The position numbers were made by a program, and so were the translations under genes. Shown here piece by piece: positions 10,115 through 18,834 of a stretch of DNA of 64,000 bases (position 1 is its first letter; each line of letters starts with the position of its first letter). Origin of the DNA: Bradyrhizobium guangzhouense. GTDB lineage: Bacteria > Pseudomonadota > Alphaproteobacteria > Rhizobiales > Xanthobacteraceae. The stretch lies in NCBI RefSeq assembly GCF_004114955.1, contig NZ_CP030053.1, positions 4,898,001 through 4,962,000 of the forward strand. The letters run 5' to 3'. Under the pieces are notes generated by a model. It was not told where the DNA came from and made no database searches. It saw only the letters and a program-made list of their open reading frames with translations.

Positions 10115-10139
10115 AACGCCCGATCCGATTTGATGTTCC
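10115..10139 (-). promoter_or_regulatory. EcfG-type general stress promoter
   Basis: Read on the minus strand, GGAAC (10139-10135) and CGTT (10118-10115) are separated by exactly 16 nt. This matches the established EcfG (sigma factor of the PhyR-NepR-EcfG cascade) consensus GGAAC-N16/17-CGTT of alphaproteobacteria. It points at the small membrane protein starting at 10049, with a leader of about 60 nt. Confidence 0.8.
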
Positions 10140-10282
10140 GGATTTTAGGACTGGATCGGCCCGAACTGTTGGGGTGAGCGACTGGTTAACGCAGTTACAA
10201 GATTCCGAGCTAAGGCGTGTATGATTCGCTGTTCCCCGATGGTATTCTCATGGGTCTGTCCCTGTTGCGTTTGGAGTAGCCC

Positions 10283-11272
10283 ATGGCCCCCCGCGCCAAT
10301 TGGAAGGGTTTTCTGCGTCTCTCGCTCGTGACCTGCCCGGTCGCGCTGTATCCGGCAACGTCCGATACCGAGAAGGTCTCGTTCAACCAGATCAACCGCA
10401 AGACCGGCCATCGGATCAAATATCTCAAGGTCGACGCCGAGACCGGCGACGAGGTGACCTCCGAGGACATCGTCAAGGGCTACAAGGTCGACACCGACAC
10501 CTACATCGAGGTCACCAAGGACGAGCTCGACGACATCGCGCTGGATTCGACCCATACGATCGAGATCGATGAATTCGTGCCGAAGGCCGACATCGACAAC
10601 CGCTACCTGATCCGCCCCTACTATCTCGTGCCCGACGGCAAGGTCGGCCACGACGCCTATGCGGTGATCCGCGAGACCATCCGCAGCATGGACAAGGTCG
10701 CGATCGGCCGCGTGGTCCTGACCAACCGCGAGCACATCATTGCGCTCGAGCCGCTCGACAGCGGACTGATGGGCACGCTGCTGCGCTACCCCTACGAGGT
10801 GCGCAGCGAGACCGAATATTTCGACGACATCCAGGACGTGAAGCTGACGAAGGACATGCTCGACCTCGCCAAGCACATCGTCGAGAAGAAGTCCGGCGCG
10901 TTCGAGCCCGAGCTGTTCGAGGACCATTACGAGACCGCGCTGATCGATCTCATCAACAAGAAGCGCGCCGGCACGCCGATCGCGGCGAAGGCCGCACCGA
11001 AGAGTGGCGGCAACGTCATCAATCTGATGGACGCGCTGAAGAAGAGCCTGGCAAACGAGAAGGATGCGGCACCGGCAGCGAAGGTCGCCAAGGAGACTGC
11101 CAAGGAAACTACGAAGGCCAAGAAGCCGAAGAAGCGCGTCGAGGGCCAGCGCGAGATGCTGCTGCCGATCTCCGGCAAGGGCGGCAAGGACGCCGCAGCC
11201 AAGGAAGCCGCGCCGAAGAAGGCCGACAAGCCGGTGCGCGCGACGACGGCACGGACCAAGAAGGCCGGCTGA
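10283..11272 (+). CDS. ku: Ku protein for non-homologous end joining
   Basis: Homodimeric ring that binds DNA double-strand ends and recruits LigD. The Ku core covers about residues 1-250, beginning WKGFLRLSLVTCPVALYPAT and including RYPYEVRSETEYF and the ELFEDHYETALIDLI segment. It is followed by a long Lys/Ala-rich C-terminal tail (about 255-329), typical of bacterial Ku and thought to bind DNA. At 329 aa it is slightly longer than minimal forms. No LigD gene lies in this window; rhizobia often carry several ku genes, not all beside ligD. The start at 10283 is well supported by the conserved N-terminus. Confidence 0.95.
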   Translation: MAPRANWKGFLRLSLVTCPVALYPATSDTEKVSFNQINRKTGHRIKYLKVDAETGDEVTSEDIVKGYKVDTDTYIEVTKDELDDIALDSTHTIEIDEFVPKADIDNRYLIRPYYLVPDGKVGHDAYAVIRETIRSMDKVAIGRVVLTNREHIIALEPLDSGLMGTLLRYPYEVRSETEYFDDIQDVKLTKDMLDLAKHIVEKKSGAFEPELFEDHYETALIDLINKKRAGTPIAAKAAPKSGGNVINLMDALKKSLANEKDAAPAAKVAKETAKETTKAKKPKKRVEGQREMLLPISGKGGKDAAAKEAAPKKADKPVRATTARTKKAG

Positions 11273-11334
11273 CCGCATTCACATCGCCGGCCGCGCCGTG
11301 ACGTCGTCTCCCCTTTCCGATCGAGCGGCCTGAC

Positions 11335-11571
11335 ATGCCCTGGTCGACGCCGTTCGCCGATCCGATCGGCTTGCGCGGCGGACGCAGCCTGCGCACCCTG
11401 CAGGAGGCGGCTGACTTCATCATGCGGCTGCCTGAAGACGAGCAGCAGGAGCCGCGCTGGCAGACCGCAATCGAGATGCTGATCAACGCAGCGGAGACCG
11501 GCGGCGGCTGGCTGCTGTTTGCCCGCATCGGCATGCTGCGCGCGTTGAATGGGAACGGCCGGCGCGATTGA
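11335..11571 (+). CDS. Small conserved-looking hypothetical protein
   Basis: A 78-aa protein starting MPWSTPFADPIGLRGGRSL. It contains TLQEAADFIMRLPEDEQQ and WQTAIEMLINAAETGGGW and ends with a basic tail. No signal peptide; the central part looks like a small helical fold. I associate this pattern with small rhizobial proteins of unknown function. It lies 62 bp downstream of ku on the same strand and could be cotranscribed. Confidence 0.65.
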   Translation: MPWSTPFADPIGLRGGRSLRTLQEAADFIMRLPEDEQQEPRWQTAIEMLINAAETGGGWLLFARIGMLRALNGNGRRD

Positions 11572-11758
11572 ACCATGATCGGCATGCTTGCCGACCGGTT
11601 GACGAACAGGCTCAACGATCTCTTAAGCGGCCAGGTCATTTTTGGCATCACGATGCCATCCTGCCGCACCGGGTATTCCTACGGGAGACGAAATTAACCG
11701 CTGATTGCCTTTGCGCACACCATGGTTCGCCATCGATTGAGCCAGGGTTCGCACCTCC

Positions 11759-11941
11759 GTGCCGCAGCAGGACGCCAGGAAGAACTACATCGGCATCGTG
11801 AGTGACACGGCCGAGGAAGAGAGCATCGCCGATACGGTGCTGCGGGCGCGGCCGCTTGTCATGCGCGATCTGTTTGGACGCCTCGCGGCAGCGCTCGGAC
11901 GTTCACGCAAGGGTGCGCCGGGACACACCGCCGGCAGCTGA
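11759..11941 (+). CDS. Possible small protein (GTG start)
   Basis: A 60-aa reading frame from a GTG, MPQQDARKNYIGIVSDTAEE followed by a hydrophobic and basic C-terminal half (RDLFGRLAAALGRSRKG). An in-frame stop just upstream fixes the earliest start. The ribosome-binding site is poor (AGGG about 11 nt away), no family is recognised, and it could be spurious; it is the only plausible gene in this 550-bp gap. Confidence 0.3.
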   Translation: MPQQDARKNYIGIVSDTAEEESIADTVLRARPLVMRDLFGRLAAALGRSRKGAPGHTAGS

Positions 11942-11987
11942 GGACGGGCTGCTTCCGCTCATTTGAAGCGGATAATGAAACCTTCGT

Positions 11988-12006
11988 TTAACGGCTATTG
12001 CGTTAA
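11988..12006. repeat. Inverted repeat upstream of pilin gene
   Basis: TTAACG (11988-11993) and CGTTAA (12001-12006) form an inverted repeat with a 7-nt spacer, about 120 bp upstream of the Flp pilin start. It could be an operator. The TTAA-to-TTAA spacing is 11, not the 7 required for a CtrA box. Confidence 0.35.
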
Positions 12007-12126
12007 GACTCGGCAGGCTGGGTCGGCCGGACTTGCAATTTGACGCGCCAACAGCGCCTCATCGATCGCTTTACCAGTTTGATAACGACGCGCGCCTACA
12101 TTGGACCGGATGAACAGGAGTTGGCG

Positions 12127-12291
12127 ATGATTGTGATCAGGTCTTTTCTTGCCGATGAGAAGGGCGCCACCGCGATCGAGTATGGCCTGATTGCCGCCGG
12201 TATCGCACTCGCCATCGTCACCGTCGTGACCAACACGGGCAGCGTCCTCCTGAGCAACAAGTTCAACTCGATCAGCGCGGCCACGAAGTAG
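12127..12291 (+). CDS. Flp/Fap-type pilin
   Basis: Small major pilin of 54 aa for tight-adherence (Tad) pili. After a short leader ending LADEKG, where a TadV/CpaA-type prepilin peptidase would cut, comes ATAIEYGLIAAGIALAIVTV, the class IVb hydrophobic stem with the conserved Glu-Tyr pair. The ATG at 12127 has an AGGAG site 8 nt upstream. No cpa/tad assembly genes are next to it, so it is an orphan pilin that would depend on a tad locus elsewhere. Confidence 0.92.
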   Translation: MIVIRSFLADEKGATAIEYGLIAAGIALAIVTVVTNTGSVLLSNKFNSISAATK

Positions 12292-12426
12292 GGCCACGCC
12301 TCGTCATCACGTCGCGTCATTGTCAGCCACCGGTCGCGCAAAGGCACGGCCCGTTGGCTTGCAATGCGCAGCCGATCTTGCGGACCATGATCTGAGTCAA
12401 GCCCGCCGGGACAGCGGCGGCTAAGC

Positions 12427-13998
12427 ATGACGGACCCAGCATCCTGCGGTCCGTTCATGAATCCTGATCCTTCGCGCTCCCAGCTCAAGATACGCCGTGT
12501 CCATCTCGATACGGGCCGCGAGAACGTCGTCGTCATTTCCAGGCGGTCGAAGGCGCTGCGTGCGGACATCTTTCGCGGCTTCAGCCGGGTCGAGCTTCGA
12601 CTGGACGACAAGACGCTGCTCGCGACGCTGCTGATCACCGATGATGACGCACTGGCAGCCCAGGACGAAATCGGCCTTTCCGAGCCTGCCTTCCGCCGCT
12701 TCGGCAAGCCGGTCGGCACCCTGGTCACGGTCGCGCCGGCCTCGCCGCCGGAAAGCCTCGAGGCGGTGCGCGCCAAGATCCGCGGGCGAACGCTCGATAA
12801 GGCGGAGATCGGCGCGATCATCAACGACCTCGCCCATTTTCGCTATTCCGACATGGAAATCGCCGCCTTCCTGATCGGCTCGGCGAGCTTCATCACCAGC
12901 GATGAGCTTCTCGCGCTCACCGGAGCCATGGCCCAGGTCGGCACGCAGCTGATCTGGCCGGACCCGATCGTGGTCGACAAGCATTGCATCGGCGGCATCC
13001 CCGGCAACCGCACCTCGATGGTCGTGGTGCCGATCGTCGCGGCCCATGGCCTGCCGATCCCGAAGACCTCGTCGCGCGCCATCACCTCGCCGGCCGGAAC
13101 CGCCGACACGATGGAGGTGCTGGCGCGGGTGAATGTCGGCGTCGAAGAAATGAAGTCGATCGTCTCGTCCTGCAACGGATGCCTGATCTGGGGCGGGCAC
13201 GTGAACCTGTCGCCGGCCGACGACGTGCTGATCTCGGTCGAACGCCCGCTCAGCCTGGACACCCGCGAACAGATGGTCGCCTCAATCATGTCCAAGAAGA
13301 TCGCGGCAGGATCGACGCATCTGTTGATCGACATCCCGGTCGGGCCGACCGCGAAAGTTACCACCGCCATCGACGCGATGCGGCTGCGAAAGCTGTTCGA
13401 ATTCGTCGGCGATCGGTTCGGCCGTTCGGTCGAGGTGATCACGACCGACGGCCGCCAGCCGATCGGCAGCGGCATCGGCCCGGTGCTCGAGGCCAACGAT
13501 GTGATGGCGGTGCTCGGCAACGAGGCGGATGCGCCGCACGATCTGCGCGAGAAATCGCTGCGCCTCGCTGCCCATCTGTTGGAATACGATCCGAAGCTGC
13601 GTGGCGGCGCCGGCTATGCGCGCGCGCGCGAACTGCTGGAGAGCGGCGCTGCGCTGAAGCAGATGCAGAAGATCATCGACGCCCAGGGCCCCTCGACATG
13701 CAGCACCGACCTCGGACCCATCAGCTTCGACGTCAGGGCGGCACACGACGGCGTGGTGTCCGCGATCGACTGCCTGCGACTGAACCGCCTCGCCCGTACC
13801 GCTGGTGCGCCGCTCGACAAGGGGGCCGGCATCCGCCTGTTCAAGAAGATCGGCGACCGCGTCGAGCAGGGTGAGCCGCTCTATCGTGTCTACACGTTCG
13901 ACGGACCCGAGCATGACTTGGCCGTGTCGGCCGCCCGGCAGGAGACCGGTTACATGCTCAACGGTCGTGAGGCTCTCCAGGGCGGGACGCAGTCGTGA
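12427..13998 (+). CDS. Thymidine/AMP phosphorylase family protein
   Basis: Phosphorolytic enzyme of the archaeal-type thymidine phosphorylase family. Members either cleave thymidine to thymine and deoxyribose-1-phosphate or, in archaea, cleave AMP to adenine and ribose-1,5-bisphosphate. The 523-aa protein has the family-specific N-terminal domain (about 1-90), a helical domain, the phosphate-binding and active-site block [14 protein letters not shown] near residue 180, and [19 protein letters not shown], plus a C-terminal beta domain. The next gene starts inside its stop codon region (GTGA). An ATG at 12457 is an alternative start. Which nucleotide is the substrate cannot be told from sequence. 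Confidence 0.88.
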   Translation: MTDPASCGPFMNPDPSRSQLKIRRVHLDTGRENVVVISRRSKALRADIFRGFSRVELRLDDKTLLATLLITDDDALAAQDEIGLSEPAFRRFGKPVGTLVTVAPASPPESLEAVRAKIRGRTLDKAEIGAIINDLAHFRYSDMEIAAFLIGSASFITSDELLALTGAMAQVGTQLIWPDPIVVDKHCIGGIPGNRTSMVVVPIVAAHGLPIPKTSSRAITSPAGTADTMEVLARVNVGVEEMKSIVSSCNGCLIWGGHVNLSPADDVLISVERPLSLDTREQMVASIMSKKIAAGSTHLLIDIPVGPTAKVTTAIDAMRLRKLFEFVGDRFGRSVEVITTDGRQPIGSGIGPVLEANDVMAVLGNEADAPHDLREKSLRLAAHLLEYDPKLRGGAGYARARELLESGAALKQMQKIIDAQGPSTCSTDLGPISFDVRAAHDGVVSAIDCLRLNRLARTAGAPLDKGAGIRLFKKIGDRVEQGEPLYRVYTFDGPEHDLAVSAARQETGYMLNGREALQGGTQS

Positions 13999-14921
13999 GC
14001 ACGATCGCGCTTCAAGCCTTGCCCTCCAGCACCGGCGCGGCAAAGCGGCTTGCGGCGCGGTTTGGCTTTGGCCTTGCCTGCGACGAGATCGCCCTGCACC
14101 GCTTTCCGGATGGCGAGCTGCGCGTCACGGTCGCGCCGACGGCAGACACCACCATCCTTTTTGCCTCGCTCGATCAACCCAATGACAAGCTCATCGCCCT
14201 GCTGTTCGCCGCGGAGGCGCTGCGGCGCGGTGGCGCCAGGCGGCTGGTGCTGGTCGCGCCCTACCTCTGCTACATGCGGCAGGACATCGCGTTTCATCCG
14301 GGCGAAGCCATCAGCCAGCGCGCCATGGGTCGCTTGCTCGCTACGCTTGTCGACCGCGTCGTCACCGTGGACGCTCATTTGCATCGCACGTCCGACATCA
14401 GGTCCGTATTTCCAGGCATCGAAGCGGAGAACCTGTCCGCAATGCCGGCGATCGCGGATGCCCTCGCCGCCGAAGGCATCGATTCTGCGACGGTCGTGAT
14501 CGGCCCCGACGCCGAGTCCGGGCCCTGGGTGAGCGATCTCGCAGGCCGGCTGCGGCTGCAGCACACGGTGGCCCGCAAGAGGCGGCGTGACGATCGCTCC
14601 GTCGACATCGATTTTGCAGATCCAACGCTTCTCTCGGGGCGGCCGGCGCTGATGGTCGACGACATCGTGTCCTCGGGAACGACATTGATGGTCGCAGCGC
14701 GGGCGCTGCGGACAATGGGCGCAACGGCCATCGATGCGGTCGTGACGCATGCGCTGTTTCCGGCCGCGATGGTCACCGCATTCACCGACGCCGGCGTCCG
14801 GTCGATCCGCTCGACCGACAGCGTGCCGCATCCGACCAACGCGATCGCGCTCGACGAGGTTCTCGCCGCAGCCTTACAATCCGAACTCGGCACGACATGT
14901 TCGCGGGAGACGACAAGATGA
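13995..14921 (+). CDS. Ribose-phosphate pyrophosphokinase-like protein
   Basis: PRPP-synthetase family enzyme of 308 aa; housekeeping members transfer pyrophosphate from ATP to ribose-5-phosphate. Visible motifs are the ATP-loop region [19 protein letters not shown], the metal-site HLHRTSD, and the PRPP-binding loop [12 protein letters not shown] (about residues 218-229). It is divergent from the housekeeping Prs, suggesting a dedicated second copy. The GTG start overlaps the phosphorylase stop by 4 bp and its own stop overlaps the next ATG, so all three genes are translationally coupled, linking it to ribose-phosphate produced by phosphorolysis. Confidence 0.85.
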   Translation: MSTIALQALPSSTGAAKRLAARFGFGLACDEIALHRFPDGELRVTVAPTADTTILFASLDQPNDKLIALLFAAEALRRGGARRLVLVAPYLCYMRQDIAFHPGEAISQRAMGRLLATLVDRVVTVDAHLHRTSDIRSVFPGIEAENLSAMPAIADALAAEGIDSATVVIGPDAESGPWVSDLAGRLRLQHTVARKRRRDDRSVDIDFADPTLLSGRPALMVDDIVSSGTTLMVAARALRTMGATAIDAVVTHALFPAAMVTAFTDAGVRSIRSTDSVPHPTNAIALDEVLAAALQSELGTTCSRETTR

Positions 14922-16513
14922 GCATCACGGTTCGCTTCTGCGGAGCCGCCCGCACCGTCACCGGCGCCAGCTATCTGTTCCAGACCGCCGCTGGCGCCTT
15001 CCTGGTCGATTGCGGCCTGTTCCAGGGACAGAAGACGCTCAAGGAGCTCAACTACGGCGCCTTCCCGTTCCGCCCTGCCGATATCCGGACGGTCCTGCTC
15101 ACGCACGCCCATATCGACCACAGCGGCCTGCTGCCGAAGCTCGTGCGCCAAGGCTTTGCCGGACCGATCCTGGCGACGCGTGGCACGATCGACCTCTGCT
15201 CCTACATGCTGCCGGACGCCGGCAGCATCCAGGAGTCCGAAGTCGCGCAGCTCAACCGGCGCAACAAGGCCCGCGGCCGCAAGGAAGTAGAGCCGATCTA
15301 CACGCAGGCCGACGCGGTTGCATCGCTGCAATCGTTTCGCCCGGTCGAATACGAACACTGGACCGACGTGATCCCGGGCGTCCGCGCCCGCTACTGGAAC
15401 GCCGGCCATTTGCTCGGCTCAGCCTCGATCGAGCTCGAAATCGCCGAGCAAGGTTCGCCACGCCCGGTTCGCGTGCTGCTCTCCGGCGATGTCGGGCCGG
15501 AGGCCAAGCTGCTGCAGCCCGACCCCGAAGCGCCTGTCAACCTCGACTATGTCATTGCCGAATCCACCTATGGCGACCGCTTGCGCGCCGCCACGACAAC
15601 TATGCTCCGCCGCCAGCATCTTGCCGCCGAGGTGCGCGAGGCCGCCGCGGCTGGAGGCGCATTGCTGATCCCTGCCTTCGCGGTCGAACGCACCCAGGAG
15701 CTGATCGTCGACCTCGTCGACCTGATGGAACATGGCGAGATCCCGACCGCGCCGATCTTCCTCGACTCCCCGCTGGCGATCCGGGCCACCGAAGTGTTCC
15801 GCCGGCACGCCGCGAGCCTCGACCCGAGCGTCGACGCCGACCGCCTGCTCAACTCGCCGCATCTCAAATTCACCGAGACCGCAGATGAGAGCAAGGCGAT
15901 CATGCGGCTCAGCGGATTTCACATCATCATCGCGGCCAGCGGCATGTGCGATGCCGGACGCATCCGCCATCATCTGAAGCGCTGGCTCTGGAACGAGCGC
16001 GCGACCGTGCTGCTCGCCGGCTTCCAGGCCAGCGGCACGCTCGGCCGCTTTCTGCAGAACGGCGCGAAGGCCGTGCGGATCCAGGGGGAGGAAATCCGGG
16101 TCGCGGCACGGATCCGCATGATCGATGAATATTCAGGTCATGCCGACGGCGCCGGCATGGCTGGCTGGATCGCGGCACGTCGCCCCATTTCCCGCGGGCT
16201 GTTCCTGGTCCACGGCGAGGAAAGCGCGATCGCGGGCCTGGCCGAGCGTGTCGCCGAACGCATCATTCCGGCGGCGAAGGTCTACCAGCCGATCCTGGAC
16301 GACATCTATGAACTCGCCGCCCCCGAACCGCGCGTGATCGACGTCGATCATCGCCGGCGGCTGGCGCCCGAAGCCGTGACCCGCCTCGACTGGCACAACG
16401 AGATGTCGGAGCTCACGCTCGACATCAACGACAGGCTTGCAGCAGCCGCCGACGACCGCGCCCGCGGCGTCATCATCCGACGCCTCCGCCGCGCCCTGGA
16501 CGAGAAGGCATAA
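14918..16513 (+). CDS. Metallo-beta-lactamase fold RNA nuclease, beta-CASP family
   Basis: Predicted zinc-dependent RNA-processing nuclease related to CPSF73 and RNase J-like proteins. From the ATG at 14918 (ATGA overlap) it is 531 aa. The metal motif THAHIDHSG (His63, His65, Asp67, His68) opens the lactamase fold; the beta-CASP insert includes FLDSPLA, and the late motifs ASGMCDAGRIRHHL and YSGHADGAGM are present. The C-terminal about 90 residues extend beyond the core. A substrate role in degrading RNA to supply the phosphorylase and PRPP-synthetase-like genes upstream is inference from coupling. Confidence 0.92.
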   Translation: MSITVRFCGAARTVTGASYLFQTAAGAFLVDCGLFQGQKTLKELNYGAFPFRPADIRTVLLTHAHIDHSGLLPKLVRQGFAGPILATRGTIDLCSYMLPDAGSIQESEVAQLNRRNKARGRKEVEPIYTQADAVASLQSFRPVEYEHWTDVIPGVRARYWNAGHLLGSASIELEIAEQGSPRPVRVLLSGDVGPEAKLLQPDPEAPVNLDYVIAESTYGDRLRAATTTMLRRQHLAAEVREAAAAGGALLIPAFAVERTQELIVDLVDLMEHGEIPTAPIFLDSPLAIRATEVFRRHAASLDPSVDADRLLNSPHLKFTETADESKAIMRLSGFHIIIAASGMCDAGRIRHHLKRWLWNERATVLLAGFQASGTLGRFLQNGAKAVRIQGEEIRVAARIRMIDEYSGHADGAGMAGWIAARRPISRGLFLVHGEESAIAGLAERVAERIIPAAKVYQPILDDIYELAAPEPRVIDVDHRRRLAPEAVTRLDWHNEMSELTLDINDRLAAAADDRARGVIIRRLRRALDEKA

Positions 16514-16629
16514 GCGTGCCGTCACCCATCCCACAAGATTCCCATTTCTGTCACCTTTGACGGCTATTTGAGTGCTGATACTCTTCGGCACGCGTTGATA
16601 ACCAGGTGAAGTTCTATTTGAGGATTCGG

Positions 16630-17019
16630 ATGAGACGTGCGGCGCTCCTGGCTCTCGGCCTCATGGTTGTCGGCATCTGCTGGCAAGACAGCGCGAGGGC
16701 TCAGACCTCGGCCACGCCGCCGGTTTCGCTGACCCCGCCCAAAGCGTCGCCACCTCGTGCGGGGACGAAGAGTTCGCCGAGAACGTCCGCCAGCGTGCCG
16801 TCGACCCCGGCGACCAGCGGGCCTCCACAATTGCCGAGCCCTGCAGCCGCCGCCGACTACGACGGCTTCAGCGTCGGTCCTGACGACCACGACGCACCGA
16901 GCCAGGTGACGCCGCCTGCGAGGTCGCGCGCAGCAAACGGCCTCGACGCGCAGTCGTTGGTCGATCAGGAAGACGAGGCTCTGAAGCGCAAGCTGACGAT
17001 CTGCAAGAACTGCAAATAG
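16630..17019 (+). CDS. Exported Pro/Ser-rich hypothetical protein
   Basis: From the ATG at 16630 the protein is 129 aa with a signal peptide (MRRAALLALGLMVVGICWQD, cleavage near ARAQ). A low-complexity Pro/Ser/Thr region follows (about 25-75), then an acidic segment and a C-terminal CKNCK containing a CXXC. Likely a periplasmic protein with a flexible linker; the terminal Cys pair could bind a metal or form a disulfide. A GTG at 16606 is an alternative start. No family is recognised. Confidence 0.65.
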   Translation: MRRAALLALGLMVVGICWQDSARAQTSATPPVSLTPPKASPPRAGTKSSPRTSASVPSTPATSGPPQLPSPAAAADYDGFSVGPDDHDAPSQVTPPARSRAANGLDAQSLVDQEDEALKRKLTICKNCK

Positions 17020-17035
17020 GACGGTCGCCTAACTC

Positions 17036-17058
17036 GTAGCCCGGCTCCTCCGGGCTAC
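17036..17058. repeat. Palindromic interspersed repeat (TAGCCCGG type)
   Basis: GTAGCCCGG (17036-17044) and CCGGGCTAC (17050-17058) form a perfect 9-bp stem with a 5-nt loop just after the exported protein gene. No T tract follows. The same core recurs at 52976, where it starts a longer repeat, so this is a repeat copy rather than a typical terminator. Confidence 0.6.
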
Positions 17059-17180
17059 AGCAGCGCACTGCATGGCAGACCTACCACGAACGTCTCCCGC
17101 CCGCGCTTTACCCTCCCCCGATTTCCTGATCCTCTCAGCCCAACAGCCGGAGCAACCGGCCAGCCTCAAGGAGAGACGCC

Positions 17181-18815
17181 ATGAAGCTCGGCACCGCCAT
17201 TGCGGAAATCATGCGGCGCGAGGGGATCGAAATCCTCTGCGGTTATCCCGTCAACCATCTGATCGAGCACGCGGCCAAGGCCGAGATCCGCCCCGTGATG
17301 GTGCGGCAGGAACGCGTCGGCGTGCACATGGCCGACGCGATCTCACGCGTCACGTCGGGACGTACGATCGGCGCATTCTGCATGCAGCACGGGCCCGGCG
17401 CGGAGAACGCGATGGGTGGCGTCGCGCAATGCTTTGGCGAATCCGTTCCCGTGCTGGTGCTGCCGATGGGCTATCAGCGCCGGCTTGCGCATATCGAGCC
17501 GAACTTCAATTCCAGCGAGGCGATGAAGCCGTTTGCGAAATCGTCCGAGCCGATCATCCTGGCCGCGGAGGTCGCCAACATCTTTCGGCGCGCCTTCACC
17601 AAACTGAAGAACGGCCGCGGGGGTCCCGTCATCGTCGAAATCCCCGCCGACATGTGGAACGAGGAGGTGCCGGAGCCGCTGAACTACACGCCGGTGCTGC
17701 GCACGCGTTATGGCGCCGACCCCGTGCATGTGAGGGAAGCAGCCGCCCTGCTCGCGGGTGCCAAGCGTCCGGTGATCTATGCCGGCCAGGGCGTGCATTA
17801 TGCGCAGGCGTGGCCGCAGTTGAAGCGGCTGGCGGAAAGGCTGGCCATTCCTGTCACCACCAGCTTGGGAGGCAAATCGTCATTTCCCGAGACGCATCCG
17901 CTCTCGCTTGGCTCCGGTGGCCTCGCCGTGCCGCGCGCGGTGCCCAAATTCCTCGCTGAAGCCGACGTCATCTTCGGGATCGGCTGCTCTTTCACCGAGA
18001 CCAGTTTTGGCATCGCGATGCCGAAGGGCAAGGCCATCATCCACTCCACGCTCGATCCGAACCATCTCAACAAGGATGTCGAAGCCAGGATCGGCCTCGT
18101 CGGCGATGCCGGCCTCGTGCTCGATGCATTGCTGGAGGAGATCGGCAAGACCGTCACCGCCGATCGCGATGCCTCGGCGGTCGCGGCCGAGATCGCGGCC
18201 TCGCACGAGGAGTGGCTGGCGAAGTGGATGCCGAAGCTCACCAGCAATGACGCGCCGCTCAACCCCTATCGCGTGCTGTGGGACTTGCAGCACACTGTCG
18301 ACATCGACAACACCATCATCACCCACGATGCCGGCAGCCCGCGCGACCAGCTCTCGCCGTTCTGGAAAGCGGTTGAGCCGCTCTCCTATCTGGGCTGGGG
18401 CAAGACGACGCAGCTCGGCTATGGCCTTGGGCTTGCGATGGGCGCCAAGCTGGCAAAGCCTGACAAGCTCTGCATCAACGTCTGGGGCGATGCGGCCATC
18501 GGTTTCACCGGCATGGATTTCGAGACGGCGGTGCGCGAGCGCATCCCGATCATGTCGATCCTGCTCAACAATTTCTCGATGGCGATCGAATTGAAGGTAA
18601 TGCCGATCTCGACCGAAAAGTATCGCTCGACCGACATTTCCGGCGACTACGCCGCGATGGCGCGCGCCTTCGGCGGCTATGGCGAGCGCGTGACAAAGCC
18701 GGAGGACATCATTCCGGCGATCAAGCGCGGCATCCAGAAGACCAGGGAAGGCGTACCCGTGCTGCTGGAGTTCATCACCAGCAAGGAGACCGAGGTGTCG
18801 CGACCGGGAACGTGA
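17181..18815 (+). CDS. Thiamine-diphosphate-dependent enzyme, acetolactate synthase-like
   Basis: Member of the acetohydroxyacid synthase/oxalyl-CoA decarboxylase superfamily, 544 aa. N-terminal pyrimidine-binding domain with the cofactor-activating Glu in VRQERVGVHMADAISR (near 55), a central domain, and a C-terminal diphosphate-binding domain with the GDAAIGFTG to LLNN metal motif (about residues 436-464). Typical ALS quinone/FAD determinants cannot be confirmed. An AAGGAGAG site precedes the ATG. No regulatory subunit gene (ilvN) is adjacent, so it is probably not the biosynthetic ALS but a related decarboxylase or carboligase of unknown substrate. Confidence 0.88.
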   Translation: MKLGTAIAEIMRREGIEILCGYPVNHLIEHAAKAEIRPVMVRQERVGVHMADAISRVTSGRTIGAFCMQHGPGAENAMGGVAQCFGESVPVLVLPMGYQRRLAHIEPNFNSSEAMKPFAKSSEPIILAAEVANIFRRAFTKLKNGRGGPVIVEIPADMWNEEVPEPLNYTPVLRTRYGADPVHVREAAALLAGAKRPVIYAGQGVHYAQAWPQLKRLAERLAIPVTTSLGGKSSFPETHPLSLGSGGLAVPRAVPKFLAEADVIFGIGCSFTETSFGIAMPKGKAIIHSTLDPNHLNKDVEARIGLVGDAGLVLDALLEEIGKTVTADRDASAVAAEIAASHEEWLAKWMPKLTSNDAPLNPYRVLWDLQHTVDIDNTIITHDAGSPRDQLSPFWKAVEPLSYLGWGKTTQLGYGLGLAMGAKLAKPDKLCINVWGDAAIGFTGMDFETAVRERIPIMSILLNNFSMAIELKVMPISTEKYRSTDISGDYAAMARAFGGYGERVTKPEDIIPAIKRGIQKTREGVPVLLEFITSKETEVSRPGT

Positions 18816-18834
18816 GCCTCGAAAGGGGGCCTCG

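Noticed and set aside
10145..11278. 377-aa minus-strand frame opposite ku
   Set aside because: Shadow of the ku gene, with no independent start signal or domain.
11988..12006. CtrA box upstream of Flp pilin
   Set aside because: TTAA to TTAA spacing is 11 nt, not 7, so the CtrA consensus is not met; kept only as an inverted repeat.
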